Origin: Xanthobacteraceae bacterium
GTDB lineage: Bacteria; Pseudomonadota; Alphaproteobacteria; Rhizobiales; Xanthobacteraceae
Reading direction: 5' to 3'
Assembly: GCA_019745775.1 (NCBI GenBank)
Contig: JAIESR010000010.1
Span: 1 to 34,037, forward strand
DNA: 34,037 nucleotides
Shown here: piece by piece, positions 7,571 to 15,878 of the stretch
Position numbering within the stretch: the stretch's first letter is position 1
Layout: each line of letters begins with the position of its first letter
Translations under genes and position numbers: made by a program
Notes under the pieces: generated by a model
The model's database searches: none
What the model was told of the DNA's origin: nothing
Seen by the model: only the letters and a program-made list of their open reading frames with translations

Positions 7571-8566
7571 TTACCGCGTCGGCTCGATGCCCAGCGTCTT
7601 CGCGATCTTCGCGATGTAGGCGCGCTGCTCGGCGATCGACTTGGCGAACTCCTTGGCGCCGCCGCGCGCGGGCGTCTGCGCGGTCTGGTTGAGCCGGTCT
7701 TCGATCGTCTTGTCGTTCGAGACCTCGACGATGTCGTTGCCGATGCGTTCCACGAGCGCGGCAGGAACGCCCCTGCTGGCGAACAGGCCGACGTTGCCGT
7801 CCATCTCGAGTTCGGGGAATCCGGCCTCGATACCGGTCGGGATGTTCGGCAGGCTCGGTGCGCGGACCTTGCCGAATGTCGCCAGCACCGTGATGCGTCC
7901 GCCTTCATGATGCGGCCGCTGGATGGCGTAGGAGGACGAATAGATCTGGAGGCGTCCCTCGCCGAGGTCGGTCGCCGCCTGCACGATGTCCTTGTAGGGC
8001 ACCTTCTGCGTTTTGATCTTGTGGTTGTGCATGAAGTAGTCCTGCGCCAGCTCGGTGATGCCCGGCACCGCGGCGGAGTTGAACTTGCCGTCGGCGGCGC
8101 GCGCCGCCTTCACCAGCTCGGCGACGGTCTTGATGTTCATCGACGTAGGCACGCCGATCGAAAGGATGGTCGACGAGAAGCGCGCGGTCGGCACGATGTC
8201 GTTCGGATCGTAGGGCAGCTTCTTGTATTGGAACGGATGCACGATGAAATTGCCGCTCGGGCCCCACAGGAAGGTGTGGTCGTCGTTGGCCGAGAGCACG
8301 GCCTGGATGGCGATGATCGAGTCGCCGCCCGGGCGGTTCTCGATCACGACCGGCTGGCCCCACTTCTTCTGGAGCCGCTCCTGGATCAGCCGCGCGCCGA
8401 TGTCGGCGCCGGCGCCGGGCCCGAACGGAATGATCAAGCGCACCGGCCGCTGCGGCCAGCTCTGCGCCTGCGCCTTGGCGACCGGCGCGGCGAGCAGAAC
8501 GAGGCTTGCGAAAACGCCGACGGCGGCGGCAACGCGCCAGGAAAGCGAAATGGGTGACGGGCGCAT
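7571..8566 (-). CDS. Bug/TctC-family binding protein
   Basis: A 331-residue Bug-family periplasmic receptor. It has a signal sequence (WRVAAAVGVFASLVLLAAPV), the start QSWPQRPVRLIIPFGPGAGA, the loop KKWGQPVVIENRPGGDSI, and late segments SLPNIPTGIEAGFPELEM. GGAGGAAG lies just before ATG 8566, which fixes the start; an in-frame upstream codon would add 19 residues without signal-peptide logic. It is the last gene of a minus-strand operon (dehydrogenase, cupin, Bug, Bug). It is closely related to the next upstream Bug gene, with shared WPQR, QKWGQPVV and KLPYDPNE/D segments, suggesting tandem duplication followed by divergence in ligand contacts. Confidence 0.93.
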   Translation of the reverse strand: MRPSPISLSWRVAAAVGVFASLVLLAAPVAKAQAQSWPQRPVRLIIPFGPGAGADIGARLIQERLQKKWGQPVVIENRPGGDSIIAIQAVLSANDDHTFLWGPSGNFIVHPFQYKKLPYDPNDIVPTARFSSTILSIGVPTSMNIKTVAELVKAARAADGKFNSAAVPGITELAQDYFMHNHKIKTQKVPYKDIVQAATDLGEGRLQIYSSSYAIQRPHHEGGRITVLATFGKVRAPSLPNIPTGIEAGFPELEMDGNVGLFASRGVPAALVERIGNDIVEVSNDKTIEDRLNQTAQTPARGGAKEFAKSIAEQRAYIAKIAKTLGIEPTR

Positions 8567-8626
8567 ACGACTTCCTCCGGGTGCTTTTGCCGCAAGGCTA
8601 GGCAACCGGCGGCGGAAACACAACGC

Positions 8627-9589
8627 TCAGGGCCTGGGCTTTGCGGTCGCAGCATGAATGGCCGCGACCTGATCGCGCTGCGCCGCGATGGCGGCGGCGA
8701 ATTCCTCCGGTGTGCCGGTGCGCGGCGCGGTGCCGACCTTGAGCGCGCGGGCGCGGAAATCGGGATCGGCGACGATCTCGGCGACGTCGGCGACCACGCG
8801 CTGGCGGATGTCGGCCGGCATGCCGCGCCAGCCGTAGACGCCGGACACGCCCTCGAAGGTGAGGTCGGGGAGGCCGGCTTCTTTGGCGGTCGGTACGTCC
8901 GGCACCTGCGGCGAGCGCTCGCGGTTGGTGACGAACAGGAGCTTCGCGGTGCCGGCGCGGTGGTGTGCGACCTGCGTGGGCACGCCGGTGCCGATCACAT
9001 GCAGCCGGCCCTGGTTGAGGTCCTGATAGGCCGGCGCGAAGTCGCGGTAGGGGACATTCGCCATCTCGATGGCGGTTTGGCGCTGCAACGCCAGCAGCAC
9101 GTAGACCGGCAGACCCGGCGTCGCCGCCCAGTTGAGCTTGCCGGGCTGCGCTTTCGCGGCGGCGACCAGCCCGGCGACGGTGTCCACCTTGAGCATCGCA
9201 GTGACCGACACGCCGAGGAAGTTGTCGATCACCGGCGCGATCGGGAGGAGTTCATTCGGGTCGTAAGGCAGCTTCTCGTGCAGCAGATGGTTGAACGTGA
9301 CGATGCCGCCGAACGAGACCAGGAAGGTGTGGTTGTCGCGTGCCGCGAAGAACGACGTCACCGCCGGGATGCCGTCGGCGCCCTGGCGGTTCTCGACCAC
9401 GACCGGCTGGCCCCATTTCTGCTGCAGCCGCTCCGCCACCACGCGCGCAGAGAGGTCCATGCCGCTGCCGGGCGGCAACGGCACGATCAAGCGGACGCCG
9501 CGCTGCGGCCAGCTCTGCGCGTGCGCAGGCGCCGCGGTGGCAGCGAGAACGACGATGGCGGCCGACGCCGCGACAATACGGAAAAGCAT
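8627..9589 (-). CDS. Bug/TctC-family binding protein (tandem paralogue)
   Basis: A 320-residue Bug-family receptor with signal peptide (FRIVAASAAIVVLAATAAPA, cleavage near AHA). The mature part opens QSWPQRGVRLIVPLPPGSGM; the loop is QKWGQPVVVENRQGADGI, and QVPDVPTAKEAGLPDL appears late. It begins 9 bp after the cupin gene ends and is followed 60 bp later by its paralogue, so the two are almost certainly co-transcribed. In place of the usual GAGG in the binding loop it reads GADG, and the first loop is GSGMDLS instead of GG.xD. These changes point to a different ligand from the other receptors here. Confidence 0.93.
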   Translation of the reverse strand: MLFRIVAASAAIVVLAATAAPAHAQSWPQRGVRLIVPLPPGSGMDLSARVVAERLQQKWGQPVVVENRQGADGIPAVTSFFAARDNHTFLVSFGGIVTFNHLLHEKLPYDPNELLPIAPVIDNFLGVSVTAMLKVDTVAGLVAAAKAQPGKLNWAATPGLPVYVLLALQRQTAIEMANVPYRDFAPAYQDLNQGRLHVIGTGVPTQVAHHRAGTAKLLFVTNRERSPQVPDVPTAKEAGLPDLTFEGVSGVYGWRGMPADIRQRVVADVAEIVADPDFRARALKVGTAPRTGTPEEFAAAIAAQRDQVAAIHAATAKPRP

Positions 9590-9598
9590 GGACGCTCC

Positions 9599-10087
9599 TT
9601 ACGTCTGGTGACCTTCAGGCGGAACCTCGTAGCCCGAATCTTCGATCGAGCCGGCGCCCATCCATCCCCAGACCAGAACCACGTCCTCGTTCGAGGTGTT
9701 GTTGAAGCCATGCCAGCAGCCGCGCGGCGAATACACCACGTCGCCTTCGCCGGAGGGCTCGTCGCCGTGCTCGCCGTAGATATGGCCGTGGCCCTTGAGC
9801 ACGATGAAGAACTCGTCGCAATTGTGGTGGCGGTGGCGCTCATGGCGCGCGCCCGGCTTGAGCACAGTCCAGCCCACGACGTGGTCGGCGCCGGCGCTTT
9901 TCTTGTCGATCAGGAACTGCACCTGCATGTCGACCCAGCCGTCCTTGCGCTGCAGCCCTTCCACCTTGGGGACGTCGCGCATGTTGGTGCGGTACATCGG
10001 CGGGCCTTTGGCGCGCTGCTCCGCGATCTTGGCTTTGGTCCCTTTCACGGCTTTCGCCAGCGCCGATCCGAGCTTCTCGAAATCCAT
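9599..10087 (-). CDS. Cupin-domain protein
   Basis: A 162-residue single-domain cupin. The metal-binding motif 1 is visible as GARHERHRHHNCDEFFIVLKG, and motif 2 as PRGCWHGFNNTSNED. Together they supply the usual His, His, Glu and His ligands. The N-terminal ~60 residues are an additional segment with basic helices. Such cupins may be dioxygenases, isomerases or small-molecule binders; which one is not readable. ATG 10087 overlaps the stop of the upstream dehydrogenase gene (TGATG), with GGGAGG inside the upstream gene's end, so translation is probably coupled. The shared operon with a 3-hydroxyacid dehydrogenase and two Bug receptors suggests a role in catabolising an imported organic acid. 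Confidence 0.88.
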   Translation of the reverse strand: MDFEKLGSALAKAVKGTKAKIAEQRAKGPPMYRTNMRDVPKVEGLQRKDGWVDMQVQFLIDKKSAGADHVVGWTVLKPGARHERHRHHNCDEFFIVLKGHGHIYGEHGDEPSGEGDVVYSPRGCWHGFNNTSNEDVVLVWGWMGAGSIEDSGYEVPPEGHQT

Positions 10088-10965
10088 CACTGTCCTCCCA
10101 GGCGGCGGTACACTTGATGCGCGACCACGAAATCATTGGCGTCGATGCCGAGGCCGCGGCAGGCGTTCATCAGCTCGTTGGCGGCGGCGGCGAGCGGCAC
10201 GGGACTGCCGAGCTTGCGGCCGAGGTCGAGCGCCAGCACCATGTCCTTCTGCTGCAGCGTGACGTCGGCGAGCGGCACCGCCGGCATCTTGCCTTCGAGG
10301 ATGAAGGGACCGCGATAGCCGAGTACCGGCGAGGCCGCGACGCTCTTGAGGATCGCGTCAACCGCGACCTCGCGCGCGACGCCGCCCTTTTCCGCCAGCG
10401 CGACGGCTTCGCCGAAAGCGATGACCTCGACCATCAGCAGGAGGTTGACCGCGATCTTCATCTGCACGGCGAGGCCGTTGCCGCCGATATGCGTGACCTT
10501 TGGGCCGATGGCGCGAAAAACCGGCTCGGCCATGTCGAATGCGGCCTTGTCGCCGCCGACCATGACGGAGGCATTACCTTGCACAAGCGTCACCGGGCTG
10601 CCTGAGATCGGCGCGTCGAGCATGGCGAGGCCCTTGGCCGCGAACTCGGCGGCGACAGCGCGGCTCACGTCCGGCGAGATCGTGCTCATATCGGCATAGA
10701 TGCCGCCGGACTTGAGCCCAGCGATCACGCCGTCAGTACCGAGCGCCACCGCGCGCACGGCGGCGCCGTCGGTGACACAGGAGAACACGATCTCGGAACG
10801 CTCCGCGACCTCGCGCGGGCTGTCGGCGAGGGACATGCCCTGATCGACCAGCGGCTTGGCCTTGTCCCCGGCGCGGTTCCAGCCGGTGACCTTGTGGCCG
10901 GCCGCGATCAGGCGCGGCACGATGCCCTGGCCCATGACGCCGAGCCCGACAAATCCGAGGTTCAT
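10087..10965 (-). CDS. NAD(P)-dependent beta-hydroxyacid dehydrogenase (HIBADH family)
   Basis: A 292-residue member of the 3-hydroxyisobutyrate / tartronate-semialdehyde reductase family. It has an N-terminal Rossmann fold (MNLGFVGLGVMGQGIVPRL), the substrate-binding segment MLDAPISGSPVTLVQGNASV, and the catalytic-lysine helix NGLAVQMKIAVNLLL. The C-terminal helical domain ends near RLGGQ. The enzyme would reversibly oxidise a short beta-hydroxyacid with NAD(P). GGAG is well spaced before ATG 10965; the in-frame extension upstream runs into an intergenic repeat and is not credible as coding. It is the first gene of the minus-strand operon running to 7571. Confidence 0.92.
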   Translation of the reverse strand: MNLGFVGLGVMGQGIVPRLIAAGHKVTGWNRAGDKAKPLVDQGMSLADSPREVAERSEIVFSCVTDGAAVRAVALGTDGVIAGLKSGGIYADMSTISPDVSRAVAAEFAAKGLAMLDAPISGSPVTLVQGNASVMVGGDKAAFDMAEPVFRAIGPKVTHIGGNGLAVQMKIAVNLLLMVEVIAFGEAVALAEKGGVAREVAVDAILKSVAASPVLGYRGPFILEGKMPAVPLADVTLQQKDMVLALDLGRKLGSPVPLAAAANELMNACRGLGIDANDFVVAHQVYRRLGGQ

Positions 10966-11010
10966 GGCTACTCCGCTTCGAGATTGCTCCAGGAGCGCTA
11001 GCCTCGAACC

Positions 11011-11100
11011 GTCATCCCGAGGTGCGAGCGAAGCGAGCCTCGAAGGACGACGGCCCGGGCCGTGCATTCGAGGGCCGCTGCGCGGCCACCTCAGGATGAC
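11011..11100. repeat. Palindromic GTCATCC...GGATGAC repeat
   Basis: Outer arms GTCATCCCGAGGTG and CACCTCAGGATGAC (mirror at 11087-11100) enclose GAGCGAAGCGAGCCTCGAAGG-type inner arms and GGGCCGCTGCGCGGCC. From memory, this GTCATCC-CGAGGTGCG family is widespread between genes in Bradyrhizobium and Rhodopseudomonas genomes. It sits upstream of the dehydrogenase operon. Confidence 0.8.
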
Positions 11101-11184
11101 GGCGAAAGGCTGACGCCTGTCGCTCGTGATGATGACGCCGATTTCATTGAATGGCTAGAGCGGCAAGTGAAACAGAATGCCGCC

Positions 11185-12663
11185 TCACTCCGTCACGATC
11201 TTGACCTGATCGCCCGCGCGCACGCGGTCGGTGGGGCCGAGCCCGTTGAGGATGCGGAAGCGCTCCTCCTTGCGGTCTGTCGCCATGCGGGCGGCGAGCC
11301 GCTCGACGGTGTCGCCCTCGGCGACCGGCACGATGCGGATGCGCATCGGCTTGGTGGACGCGGCCTCGGCGCTGGTCATGCGGCGGAAGCTGTTCACCGC
11401 GTCGCGGAACGAACGGTCGGCCGCCGGCGTCATCTGCTTGACCGCAAAGATGAAGCGGTAGACGTCGCTGCCGAACCGGATGACGAACAGCCGGAACGCC
11501 CACTGCTCGCCGCGGGCGATCGCGGTCGCGGCCGGAAAGCCGCCGACGGTAACGTCCTCGACGGTGGTGGCGTCGATGTTCTCGATCCAGCCGGACGTGA
11601 GATAGGCGGTCAGCGCCTGCTCCGCCGGGATCCGCACCACGTCGAGCCGCATCGCCTGGCCGCCGCCGTCCTTGATGCCGAGCACCGCCTGCGGGGTGTT
11701 GTCGAGCGCGAAGCCTTCCGGCGCCTGGAACGTGAAGCCGAGCCGCGGATGCAGGAAGCGGCGGCCGCGCACATAGCCCTCGCTCGGGTCCTCGCCGTAG
11801 ATCATGCCGTTGATGCCGGCGAGATAGACCTCGCGCTCGCGGCTGCCGCCGCCCGGGCCGCTGAACTGGCGGGCGTTGATCTGGGCGTTGCGCACGCGCT
11901 CGGGCGTCGCCGGATGCGACGACAGGAAGTCGGGCCGCGTGGTATCGGCGGCGCTCTGGTTGGCGGAGCGCAGATCGGCCTGGCGTCCGAGCGACGACAG
12001 GAAGCGCACCGCGCCGAACGGATCATAACCGGCGCGCGCGGCGATGCCGACGCCGATACCGTCGGCTTCCAGCTCCTGCGAGCGCGAGAAGGTCGCGAGC
12101 GCGATCTTGGACTTCGCCAGCGCGAGCGCGTGCATGTCCGGATCGGCCCCGAAATTGTCGAACACGCGGCCGACCAGCGCGACCTGTCGGGCGCGGTCCT
12201 CGCGCATCGCCGCGTGGCTGGCGATCACATGCGCCATCTCGTGCGACAGCACGGAGGCAAGCTCGGAGGTGTCGTTGGCGAGGGCGATCAGGCCGCGGGT
12301 CACGTAGAGCTGCCCGCCCGGCAGCGCAAAGGCATTGACCGCCGCGGAGTTCAGGATGGTGACCCGGTAGCGCTGGTCCGGGCGCTCCGATGCGGCGACG
12401 AGCTTCTCGACCGCAGCGTTGACCACGGCGTCCAGCTTCGGATCCTGGTAGGCGCCGTTGTAGGACGAGAGAATGCGCTCATGCTCGCGCTGCGCGGCGC
12501 TGGGCGGAGCGGCGCGCTGCGGCGGTTGGTCGGGAAGATTGACTTGCCGGACCGCGCCGGTGGTGTCCGGCGTGAGGCAGCCGCCGAGCAGCAGGCCGAG
12601 CGCAACGGCGGCTGGGGCCGCGACGCGGCCGGTGCTCCAGACTTGGTTGCGCTTCGTCTGCAC
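11185..12663 (-). CDS. M48-family zinc metalloprotease lipoprotein with LysM-like C-terminus
   Basis: A 492-residue exported protease. A lipobox (LLLGGC, Cys29) predicts outer-membrane lipoprotein attachment. The M48 catalytic domain carries HEMAH at residues 141-145, and the third zinc ligand lies in SRSQELEADGIGV. The DPFGAVRFLSSL and HPATPERVRNAQ segments are typical of the BepA/LoiP-like group. A second domain (about 280-440) precedes a LysM-like end (VAEGDTVERLAARM, GLGPTDRVRAGDQVKIV). Related enzymes degrade misassembled outer-membrane proteins. It is longer than simple M48 proteases because of these extra domains. The start is 3 bp after the upstream nuclease-like gene stops, so the two form an operon. 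Confidence 0.92.
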   Translation of the reverse strand: MQTKRNQVWSTGRVAAPAAVALGLLLGGCLTPDTTGAVRQVNLPDQPPQRAAPPSAAQREHERILSSYNGAYQDPKLDAVVNAAVEKLVAASERPDQRYRVTILNSAAVNAFALPGGQLYVTRGLIALANDTSELASVLSHEMAHVIASHAAMREDRARQVALVGRVFDNFGADPDMHALALAKSKIALATFSRSQELEADGIGVGIAARAGYDPFGAVRFLSSLGRQADLRSANQSAADTTRPDFLSSHPATPERVRNAQINARQFSGPGGGSREREVYLAGINGMIYGEDPSEGYVRGRRFLHPRLGFTFQAPEGFALDNTPQAVLGIKDGGGQAMRLDVVRIPAEQALTAYLTSGWIENIDATTVEDVTVGGFPAATAIARGEQWAFRLFVIRFGSDVYRFIFAVKQMTPAADRSFRDAVNSFRRMTSAEAASTKPMRIRIVPVAEGDTVERLAARMATDRKEERFRILNGLGPTDRVRAGDQVKIVTE

Positions 12664-12666
12664 GTC

Positions 12667-13521
12667 TCAGTTCGCTTCGACAAACTCGATCTGTTCGGGA
12701 CGGCTGGCCTCGATCCGCGGACCATTGCGGACCTCGATCCAGCCACGCACACGCAAGCGCCTGCTCTCCAGCGCCTTGGGATTACGCCCGGCGCCCGAGA
12801 ACATGCGCTCTTGACGTTTCGATATGGTGACCGTGAGCGCCTGCGACCATCGGCGGCCGAAGTTCACATATATGGTGCCGCCGCTCTCGCGGACCGACAA
12901 CACCTTGCCCTCGACGATCGCGAACTGCCCTTGTCCGGCCACCAGACTCGTCAAATCCCCGGCCGCCAGTATGCCATATTGCGGGTCGCTCCACAGGCCC
13001 AACTTGGCGATTCGGGCCCCTCGCTCCCAGGAGAGCAGCTCCGCGGCGCATGCGGGCTCACGAGGTTCGGTGCCCAGCCGGGCCTGGCCCGCGGCCAGCA
13101 TGGCATGGACGACCGAGCGCGGCTTGGGCTCAAGCTTGGGCTCACCGGCGGTGAAGGCGTAGGCGACCGTGCGGCCGTAGCGATCGGGCGCCGCTGCGGC
13201 GCTGCGAAGCGCCACGGTTTGGCCGGCCAGCATGGCGGCGAGGGCGGCCCGCGCGGCCGGCCCGGCCGACGACGTTTCAGCCGGCGGTGCCGCGAGCGCT
13301 GCCAGGCGGACTTCGCGCCCGTCGTCGAGCATGAAGCTGCGGCCATCGATGACGCGATTGACGCGGCCGGCGGGCATGAGCTCGGCGCCGCAGGAGGACG
13401 TGAGATTTGCGGATGTGAAATTTGCGGATGTGAAATTCGCGGTCGTCAAATCCCGGGCGCGGGCGTCAAGCACCGCACCACACAGCACTCCCACAATCAA
13501 TATGGGGCCCCACCCGCCCAT
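12667..13521 (-). CDS. SNase-like (thermonuclease-fold) exported protein with degenerate active site
   Basis: A 284-residue protein with a signal or anchor segment (MGGWGPILIVGVLCGAVLDA). A short tandem repeat follows (TTANFTSANFTSANLTSS), then a staphylococcal-nuclease-like domain: VNRVIDGRSFMLDDGREVRL and later RYGRTVAYAF. In active nucleases the first motif is VxDGDT and the next ends in a D-x-x-E pair. Here the second Asp is Arg (DGRSF) and the segment after VRL is AALAAPP, so the metal ligand and general-base acids are missing. The conserved Arg residues remain. It is therefore probably not a nuclease. ATG 13521 is chosen because the signal peptide follows; GTG 13527 is an alternative. 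Co-transcribed with the M48 protease. Confidence 0.75.
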   Translation of the reverse strand: MGGWGPILIVGVLCGAVLDARARDLTTANFTSANFTSANLTSSCGAELMPAGRVNRVIDGRSFMLDDGREVRLAALAAPPAETSSAGPAARAALAAMLAGQTVALRSAAAAPDRYGRTVAYAFTAGEPKLEPKPRSVVHAMLAAGQARLGTEPREPACAAELLSWERGARIAKLGLWSDPQYGILAAGDLTSLVAGQGQFAIVEGKVLSVRESGGTIYVNFGRRWSQALTVTISKRQERMFSGAGRNPKALESRRLRVRGWIEVRNGPRIEASRPEQIEFVEAN

Positions 13522-13706
13522 ACCGCTCACGAAACGGTCCGAATAGGGCGCAACTGCGGCGCGTCGACGACAATGCGAAAAATGCTGCAGCGCCTGTGGG
13601 TATTCCGATGCTCTTGCCGCTTGTTTGCACGATTGCTGCTTGCGTGTGGGCCTCAGCCCGGTATCCATCGTCCGCGCCATTCGAGGTTTTTCTTGGCGAT
13701 AAAAAA

Positions 13707-13740
13707 CAAAAGCCGCCACGCGCATGCGTGGCGGCTTTTG
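13707..13740 (-). terminator. Intrinsic terminator of the cold-shock gene
   Basis: A perfect 15-bp stem CAAAAGCCGCCACGC / GCGTGGCGGCTTTTG with a GCAT loop. On the minus strand the stem is followed by TTTTTTATCG, giving a strong U-tract. It lies just after the cold-shock gene stop at 13757. Confidence 0.92.
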
Positions 13741-13756
13741 CTTGCCGCGTCAGTCG

Positions 13757-13957
13757 TCAGACCTTGAGATTCTCTGCCGACTCCTTGCCGCGATTTGCGA
13801 CAATTTCGTACGTGACGGTCTGGCCCTCATTGAGGGTGCTCAGGCCGGCACGCTCGACAGCGGAAATATGGACAAACACGTCCTTGCCGCCGCCTTGAGG
13901 TTGAATAAACCCATAGCCTTTGGTCGGGTTGAACCACTTCACTGTTCCGGTAGGCAT
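13757..13957 (-). CDS. Cold-shock protein (CspA family)
   Basis: A 66-residue single cold-shock domain, full length for the family. It opens MPTGTVKWFNPTKGYGFIQP with RNP1 (KGYGFI) and then RNP2 (DVFVHIS). It binds single-stranded nucleic acid and acts as an RNA chaperone. AAGGAGACGACG directly precedes ATG 13957 and fixes the start; the in-frame upstream extension is not coding. It is monocistronic, with a strong terminator at 13707-13740 and a leader region up to the Bug gene end at 14135. Whether it is cold-induced or constitutive cannot be seen. Confidence 0.96.
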   Translation of the reverse strand: MPTGTVKWFNPTKGYGFIQPQGGGKDVFVHISAVERAGLSTLNEGQTVTYEIVANRGKESAENLKV

Positions 13958-14134
13958 CGTCGTCTCCTTGTGCCTTGCCTTATCAACTCTCGCCGCGAGA
14001 GCCGATATCGGGTCCGAGTTTTGGGATTTGACTTGGAAGAGCGACCCAAATGGGAGCCTGGCAAGACAGAACCAAAACCTTGGCTCCCTAGCCTGTACGA
14101 TTGGGGCTTGCACGTCAATTAAGAATACAGCCTT

Positions 14135-15181
14135 TTATTTCCCATCGAGGATCGCCTTGTAGCGGGCGATCAGCGCCGGCGGGCTCTGCGCCAACCGCGC
14201 AATCATGCCCCGAACCGTGGCTCCATCGAGCGGACTGACGTCTAGATCGAGCTTTTTGGCCTCCATGAGGTAGTCGGGGTCCTGGAAAGTTTTCATAAAC
14301 GCTGTTTGGAGCACCTGCGCGCGATCGGCGGGGACGTTGGGCGGTGCGACATAGGGATAGGTGACGCGGAACGGCAGCTCGACCAGCTCCAGCATGGCGC
14401 GATCCTGCGGATTTGACGCAAGTTCGCGCGCGGTCGGGACGTCCGGCATCCTGGCCCAGCGCGTCTCGCGGCCGAACTGTAGAAGGAAGCGCAGCCTGCC
14501 CTCGCGGATGTAATTGCCATAGGCCCCGACCTGCAGCGGCGCCCAGCCGATCGCGCGACCGTCGATCTCGCCGCGTTCCATAGCGATCGACAGATCGGTC
14601 GAGCCCTTGTAGCCGCGGATCAGTTTTAGATTGAGGTTGAGCACGTCCTTGGCGACCAGCACCACGTCGGTGTCGGTGCCGCCGGCGCCGAGGCCGCCGA
14701 TCAGCGCCGGCCGCAGCGCCGGGTTCCTGAGATCGGCAACCGTCTTGAACGGCGCATCGCCCATGGTGACGAGGAAGTAGGCGCTGTCGGCGTAGCTCGA
14801 CGAGGTGCCGAGCCAGGTGAAATTCTCGGCCTTGAATGTGGCGGCGGCGACGCCGAGCGTCGGCTGCATCGGCGTCGCGCGCGAGAGCACCGCAAAGGTG
14901 AGCCCGTCCGGCTCCGCGACCGAATACATGTAATTGGCCGCCGTGAGGCCGCCGGCGCCCTGCATGTTCTTGACAATGATATTGGCGATCCCGGGAATGT
15001 ATTTTCGCATGTGACGCGCGAGCGCGCGCGCCGCGACGTCGTAGCCGCCGCCGGCGGCGTTGCCGACGATCAGCGAGACCGTCTTGCCTTCATAAAAATT
15101 CGGCTGCGCGTTGGCCGAAAAAGCGAAGGCAAGGACGCCGGCGGCAATAAAAGACAGTCGCGGGGCTATGCTGGCACGCAT
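14135..15181 (-). CDS. Divergent Bug/TctC-family binding protein
   Basis: A 348-residue receptor of the TctC superfamily with a signal peptide (APRLSFIAAGVLAFAFSANA). The mature protein opens QPNFYEGKTVSLIVGNAAGG, then YDVAARALARHMRKYIPG and IIVKNMQGAGGLTAANYMYS. The FYxGKTV opening and the VKNMQGAGG loop mark a subgroup distinct from the other four receptors in this window, and it is longer. It begins 22 bp after the RraA-like gene, so it is the third gene of an amidohydrolase-RraA-Bug operon on the minus strand. This places it with carboxylic-acid catabolism. Shine-Dalgarno is weak (GGACGAAG). Confidence 0.9.
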   Translation of the reverse strand: MRASIAPRLSFIAAGVLAFAFSANAQPNFYEGKTVSLIVGNAAGGGYDVAARALARHMRKYIPGIANIIVKNMQGAGGLTAANYMYSVAEPDGLTFAVLSRATPMQPTLGVAAATFKAENFTWLGTSSSYADSAYFLVTMGDAPFKTVADLRNPALRPALIGGLGAGGTDTDVVLVAKDVLNLNLKLIRGYKGSTDLSIAMERGEIDGRAIGWAPLQVGAYGNYIREGRLRFLLQFGRETRWARMPDVPTARELASNPQDRAMLELVELPFRVTYPYVAPPNVPADRAQVLQTAFMKTFQDPDYLMEAKKLDLDVSPLDGATVRGMIARLAQSPPALIARYKAILDGK

Positions 15182-15203
15182 CGCTTCGTCCGTGTTGCGG
15201 CTC

Positions 15204-15872
15204 CTACTTCAGCATGTGCTCGTAGTCGGTGCCCATGACTTCCGTGATCGGCTTGCCGCTGTGCAGCGCCCTGGCCATCGCCGCTTCGCGTGCGGCAATC
15301 GACTCCGCGGCATCAAGAATCCTTGCCGCGTCGTTCTGTGCCAGAAAGACCACGGCACTGCCGTCGGCGACGACGTAGTCGCCGGGATGAACCGTCAAAT
15401 CGCCGATGGACACCGGAATGTCGGTGCCGACCTCGACAATCCGGTTGCGCGCCGTACGCGCGGTAGCCGCTCGTCCGAACACCGGAAAATCCATCTGGCG
15501 CGCTTCGTCGATGTCCCGCACCGGGCCGTCGACGACGACGCCGGCGACGCCACGCAGCTTGGCGCCCAGCGACAGGATCCCACCCCAGGAGCCGGCATCG
15601 ATGCCGGATTTCTGCTCCACCACGATGATGTCGCCCGGCTGGCAGGATTCGATCGCCGTCGTTCCGAGATGGCGCGGCGGACCTGACGCCGGCGGCGCCT
15701 TGTCCTTGGCGACCAGGCGCGCGGTGTGGATGCGGCCGGCGATCTTGCGTGTCGAACACAGCGGCGACAGGCCGGTGACGCAGCCGTCAAGTCCCAGCTT
15801 GTCGAGCGCGTCCGATACGGCGCAGCTATCCAGCCGCATCAGCCGTGCGACGATGTCGTCCGGTGGCCCCAT
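15204..15872 (-). CDS. RraA / HMG-aldolase-like protein
   Basis: A 222-residue RraA-family protein. Catalytic members are class II, divalent-metal 4-hydroxy-4-methyl-2-oxoglutarate or oxaloacetate-type lyases; RraA proper inhibits RNase E. Visible family segments are SCAVSDALDKLGL, then CQPGDIIVVEQ and SWGGILSLGAKLRGVAGVVV. The metal/substrate motif is DGPVRDIDE, containing the R-D pair. The retained R-D motif and catabolic neighbours favour an aldolase or decarboxylase over the RNase inhibitor role. It begins 6 bp after the amidohydrolase stop and precedes a Bug receptor by 22 bp. Confidence 0.9.
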   Translation of the reverse strand: MGPPDDIVARLMRLDSCAVSDALDKLGLDGCVTGLSPLCSTRKIAGRIHTARLVAKDKAPPASGPPRHLGTTAIESCQPGDIIVVEQKSGIDAGSWGGILSLGAKLRGVAGVVVDGPVRDIDEARQMDFPVFGRAATARTARNRIVEVGTDIPVSIGDLTVHPGDYVVADGSAVVFLAQNDAARILDAAESIAAREAAMARALHSGKPITEVMGTDYEHMLK

Positions 15873-15878
15873 TGGTGC

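Noticed and set aside
8654-10117. 487-codon open frame on the plus strand
   Set aside because: Opposite the Bug and cupin genes; composition is that of an antisense frame and no motif is visible.
11062-13767. 901-codon open frame on the plus strand
   Set aside because: It lies opposite the M48 protease and nuclease-like genes, has no domain, and is rich in Arg/His/Asp/Val repeats typical of the antisense of GC-rich genes.
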